From Gammaproteobacteria bacterium (GTDB taxonomy: Bacteria; Pseudomonadota; Gammaproteobacteria; SZUA-152), in assembly GCA_030617485.1 (NCBI GenBank), contig JAUWVK010000091.1:1-6459 (forward strand): a stretch of 6,459 nucleotides of DNA, in the 5' to 3' direction. Both the position numbers and the translations under genes were made by a program. Below are positions 5,305 to 6,459 of the stretch, in pieces (the first letter of the stretch is position 1; every line of letters begins with the position of its first letter). The notes beneath the pieces were generated by a model. That model worked only from the letters and a program-made list of their open reading frames with translations. It was not told the DNA's origin and searched no databases.

Positions 5305-6099
5305 TCAGGGGGCGGCTGTGGTGACTAATTCCTGTTGACGGTCAAAGCTGTGCCAGCGGTTTTCCAGATACAGCTCTATGGGTCTATATTCCTGTTTATA
5401 GAGCATTTTTTGGCAATCCTGAATCCAGTAGCCGAGGTATAAATGTGGCAGGTGGCGACGCTGAGCCTCGTTTATCTGCCATATCAGGGCAAAGCGGCCG
5501 AGACTGAGTGCGGCCTGGTCAGGGTCGAAAAAAGTGTACACACTGGACAGACCATGGGGCAGGACATCCATTGCTGCTACAGCCACTAGCTGTTTTTTGA
5601 GCCTGAATTCCACAAATTCGGTATTGCTCCAGTTGCTGGTTAAAAACTCCATGTATTTGTCTTCGCTGGGGTCGTCCATGCCACCGCCAGTATGTCGAGC
5701 GGCCATGTATTTACGATAGAGAGCGAAGTGTTCTTCATGGAAGGCAGGTTTGGTTGCGTGTGTTTGAATTTCAGAGTCCGGACTTTGATTTCGGCGCAGG
5801 CAGCGTTTTTGACTGCGATTCGGCTGAAACTGCTCAACAGGAATGCGCGCTGCTATACAGGATTTGCAGGTGGGGCAATGGGGTCGGTAAACATGAGTCC
5901 CGCTGCGACGAAAGCCGTGTTCCAGCAAGGCTCCATACAACTCCATATCCATGGGTGCTTCGGGATCCGCAAACAGAGTGACTGAAGAGCGATCGGGTAA
6001 ATATCCGCAGTCATGTGGCGGGGTGGCAAAAAAGGCGAGGTCTTTTAAGGGTTCCTTCTTTTGATGGGGGTCAGTCGTCCCGGTATTACCTTTGCTCAT
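5305..6099 (-). CDS. bpt: Aspartate/glutamate leucyltransferase (Bpt, Ate1-type aminoacyl-tRNA-protein transferase)
   Basis: Bpt transfers leucine from Leu-tRNA to proteins with N-terminal Asp or Glu, creating ClpS/ClpA degradation signals in the cytoplasm. The 264-residue product has the whole bacterial family layout: FFATPPHDCGYLPDRSS (23-39), FRRSGTHVYRPHCPTCKSC (63-81), IPVEQFQPNRSQKR (86-99), SSVYTFFDPD (185-194), SLGRFALIWQI (199-209), YLGYWIQDCQKM (221-232) and YKQEYRPIELY (234-244). Cys31 and the cluster Cys75/78/81 are conserved. It carries roughly 15 extra N-terminal residues (basic and polar) and a short C-terminal tail beyond the usual ~235-250. No nearer start codon exists in frame before residue 50, so ATG 6099 is kept despite a weak ribosome site. 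It begins 16 bases after the aat stop, indicating translational coupling or at least one operon. Older annotations call this family Ate (arginyltransferase). Confidence 0.95.
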   Translation of the reverse strand: MSKGNTGTTDPHQKKEPLKDLAFFATPPHDCGYLPDRSSVTLFADPEAPMDMELYGALLEHGFRRSGTHVYRPHCPTCKSCIAARIPVEQFQPNRSQKRCLRRNQSPDSEIQTHATKPAFHEEHFALYRKYMAARHTGGGMDDPSEDKYMEFLTSNWSNTEFVEFRLKKQLVAVAAMDVLPHGLSSVYTFFDPDQAALSLGRFALIWQINEAQRRHLPHLYLGYWIQDCQKMLYKQEYRPIELYLENRWHSFDRQQELVTTAAP

Positions 6100-6115
6100 T
6101 AGACCGGCTTCACTA

Positions 6116-6459
6116 TTATTGTGGCGAAAGGTTTAACAGGTGTTCTGAATCTGCAATTTTCCAGGGTCCAGGTTTTCCCGGCGCTTCACAGTATTGGTCC
6201 AGTAGCTGAATAAATTGTTCCCGGTGAATGGTTTCTGCTCCCAGGCTTTCCAGATGAGCGGAGGTGATCTGGCAATCGATTAGCTTAAAATCCCATAAAG
6301 TGAGTTGTTTTACCAAATGCACAAAAGCAATTTTGGAGGCATCGGTGACGCGGGTGAACATGGACTCTCCAAAAAACACCTGACCAAGAGCGACGCCATA
6401 AAGTCCACCCACCAGTTTTTCATCCAGCCAGCATTCCACCGAATGGGCGACTCCAATTT
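6116..6459 (-). CDS. aat: Leucyl/phenylalanyl-tRNA-protein transferase (C-terminal part, cut by window)
   Basis: Aat moves Leu or Phe from tRNA to N-terminal Lys or Arg of proteins, making primary N-degrons for ClpS/ClpAP in the cytoplasm. Only the last 113 complete codons are present; the 5' half runs off the window (E. coli Aat is 234 aa). The readable protein begins [10 protein letters not shown], so the in-frame GTG at 6439 is an internal valine of the conserved AHSVE motif and not a start. Family motifs follow: [21 protein letters not shown] and [10 protein letters not shown], then SLGAETI with the C-terminal helix. The glutamate of GES and the Asp/Gln of LIDCQ correspond to residues discussed as functional in the E. 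coli enzyme. The stop TAA lies 16 bases before bpt. Aat and Bpt together cover basic and acidic N-termini. Confidence 0.95.
   Translation of the reverse strand, partial: IGVAHSVECWLDEKLVGGLYGVALGQVFFGESMFTRVTDASKIAFVHLVKQLTLWDFKLIDCQITSAHLESLGAETIHREQFIQLLDQYCEAPGKPGPWKIADSEHLLNLSPQ

Overview
The window looks like chromosomal DNA from a gammaproteobacterium. ClpA, IF-1, Bpt and Aat all read like gammaproteobacterial orthologues, and the grouping of clpA, infA, the Ate/Bpt-type transferase and aat is typical of that class (Pseudomonas has clpA-infA-ate-aat, E. coli has clpA-infA-aat). A marine or Cellvibrio-like lineage is possible, but I cannot fix the genus from sequence alone.

Layout, left to right. 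(1) 1-1614, plus strand: the C-terminal ~70% of clpA, cut by the window edge at the D1 Walker A motif. (2) 1615-1744: two consecutive hairpins, the second a bidirectional terminator between convergent genes. (3) 1745-2527, minus strand: a membrane methyltransferase closely resembling MddA, which makes dimethyl sulfide from methanethiol. (4) 2528-2697: a divergent regulatory region with two sets of direct repeats at 11-bp spacing. (5) 2698-4440, plus strand: a ToxR/CadC-type membrane transcription regulator with winged helix, one membrane segment, a FlgO/TolB-N-like domain and TPR repeats. (6) 4508-4726, minus strand: infA, with its own promoter. (7) 4836-4867: a strong terminator ending the transcription unit to its right. 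(8) 6459-4897, minus strand: aat (partial), bpt and a 78-residue protein I do not recognise, probably one operon; a 21-22 bp triple repeat lies between bpt and the small gene.

How they fit together. Aat adds Leu/Phe to N-terminal Lys/Arg, Bpt adds Leu to N-terminal Asp/Glu, and ClpA (with ClpS and ClpP, not in this window) unfolds the resulting N-degron substrates, so most of the window is the bacterial N-end-rule locus with infA embedded. The mddA-like gene and its divergent regulator sit between clpA and infA, genes that are usually close neighbours, and look like an inserted two-gene module. The most testable idea is that the membrane regulator binds the 11-bp repeats and controls itself and/or the methyltransferase. 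No RNA genes, insertion sequences, CRISPR arrays or prophage parts were seen, and no gene-free stretch exceeds about 170 bases.
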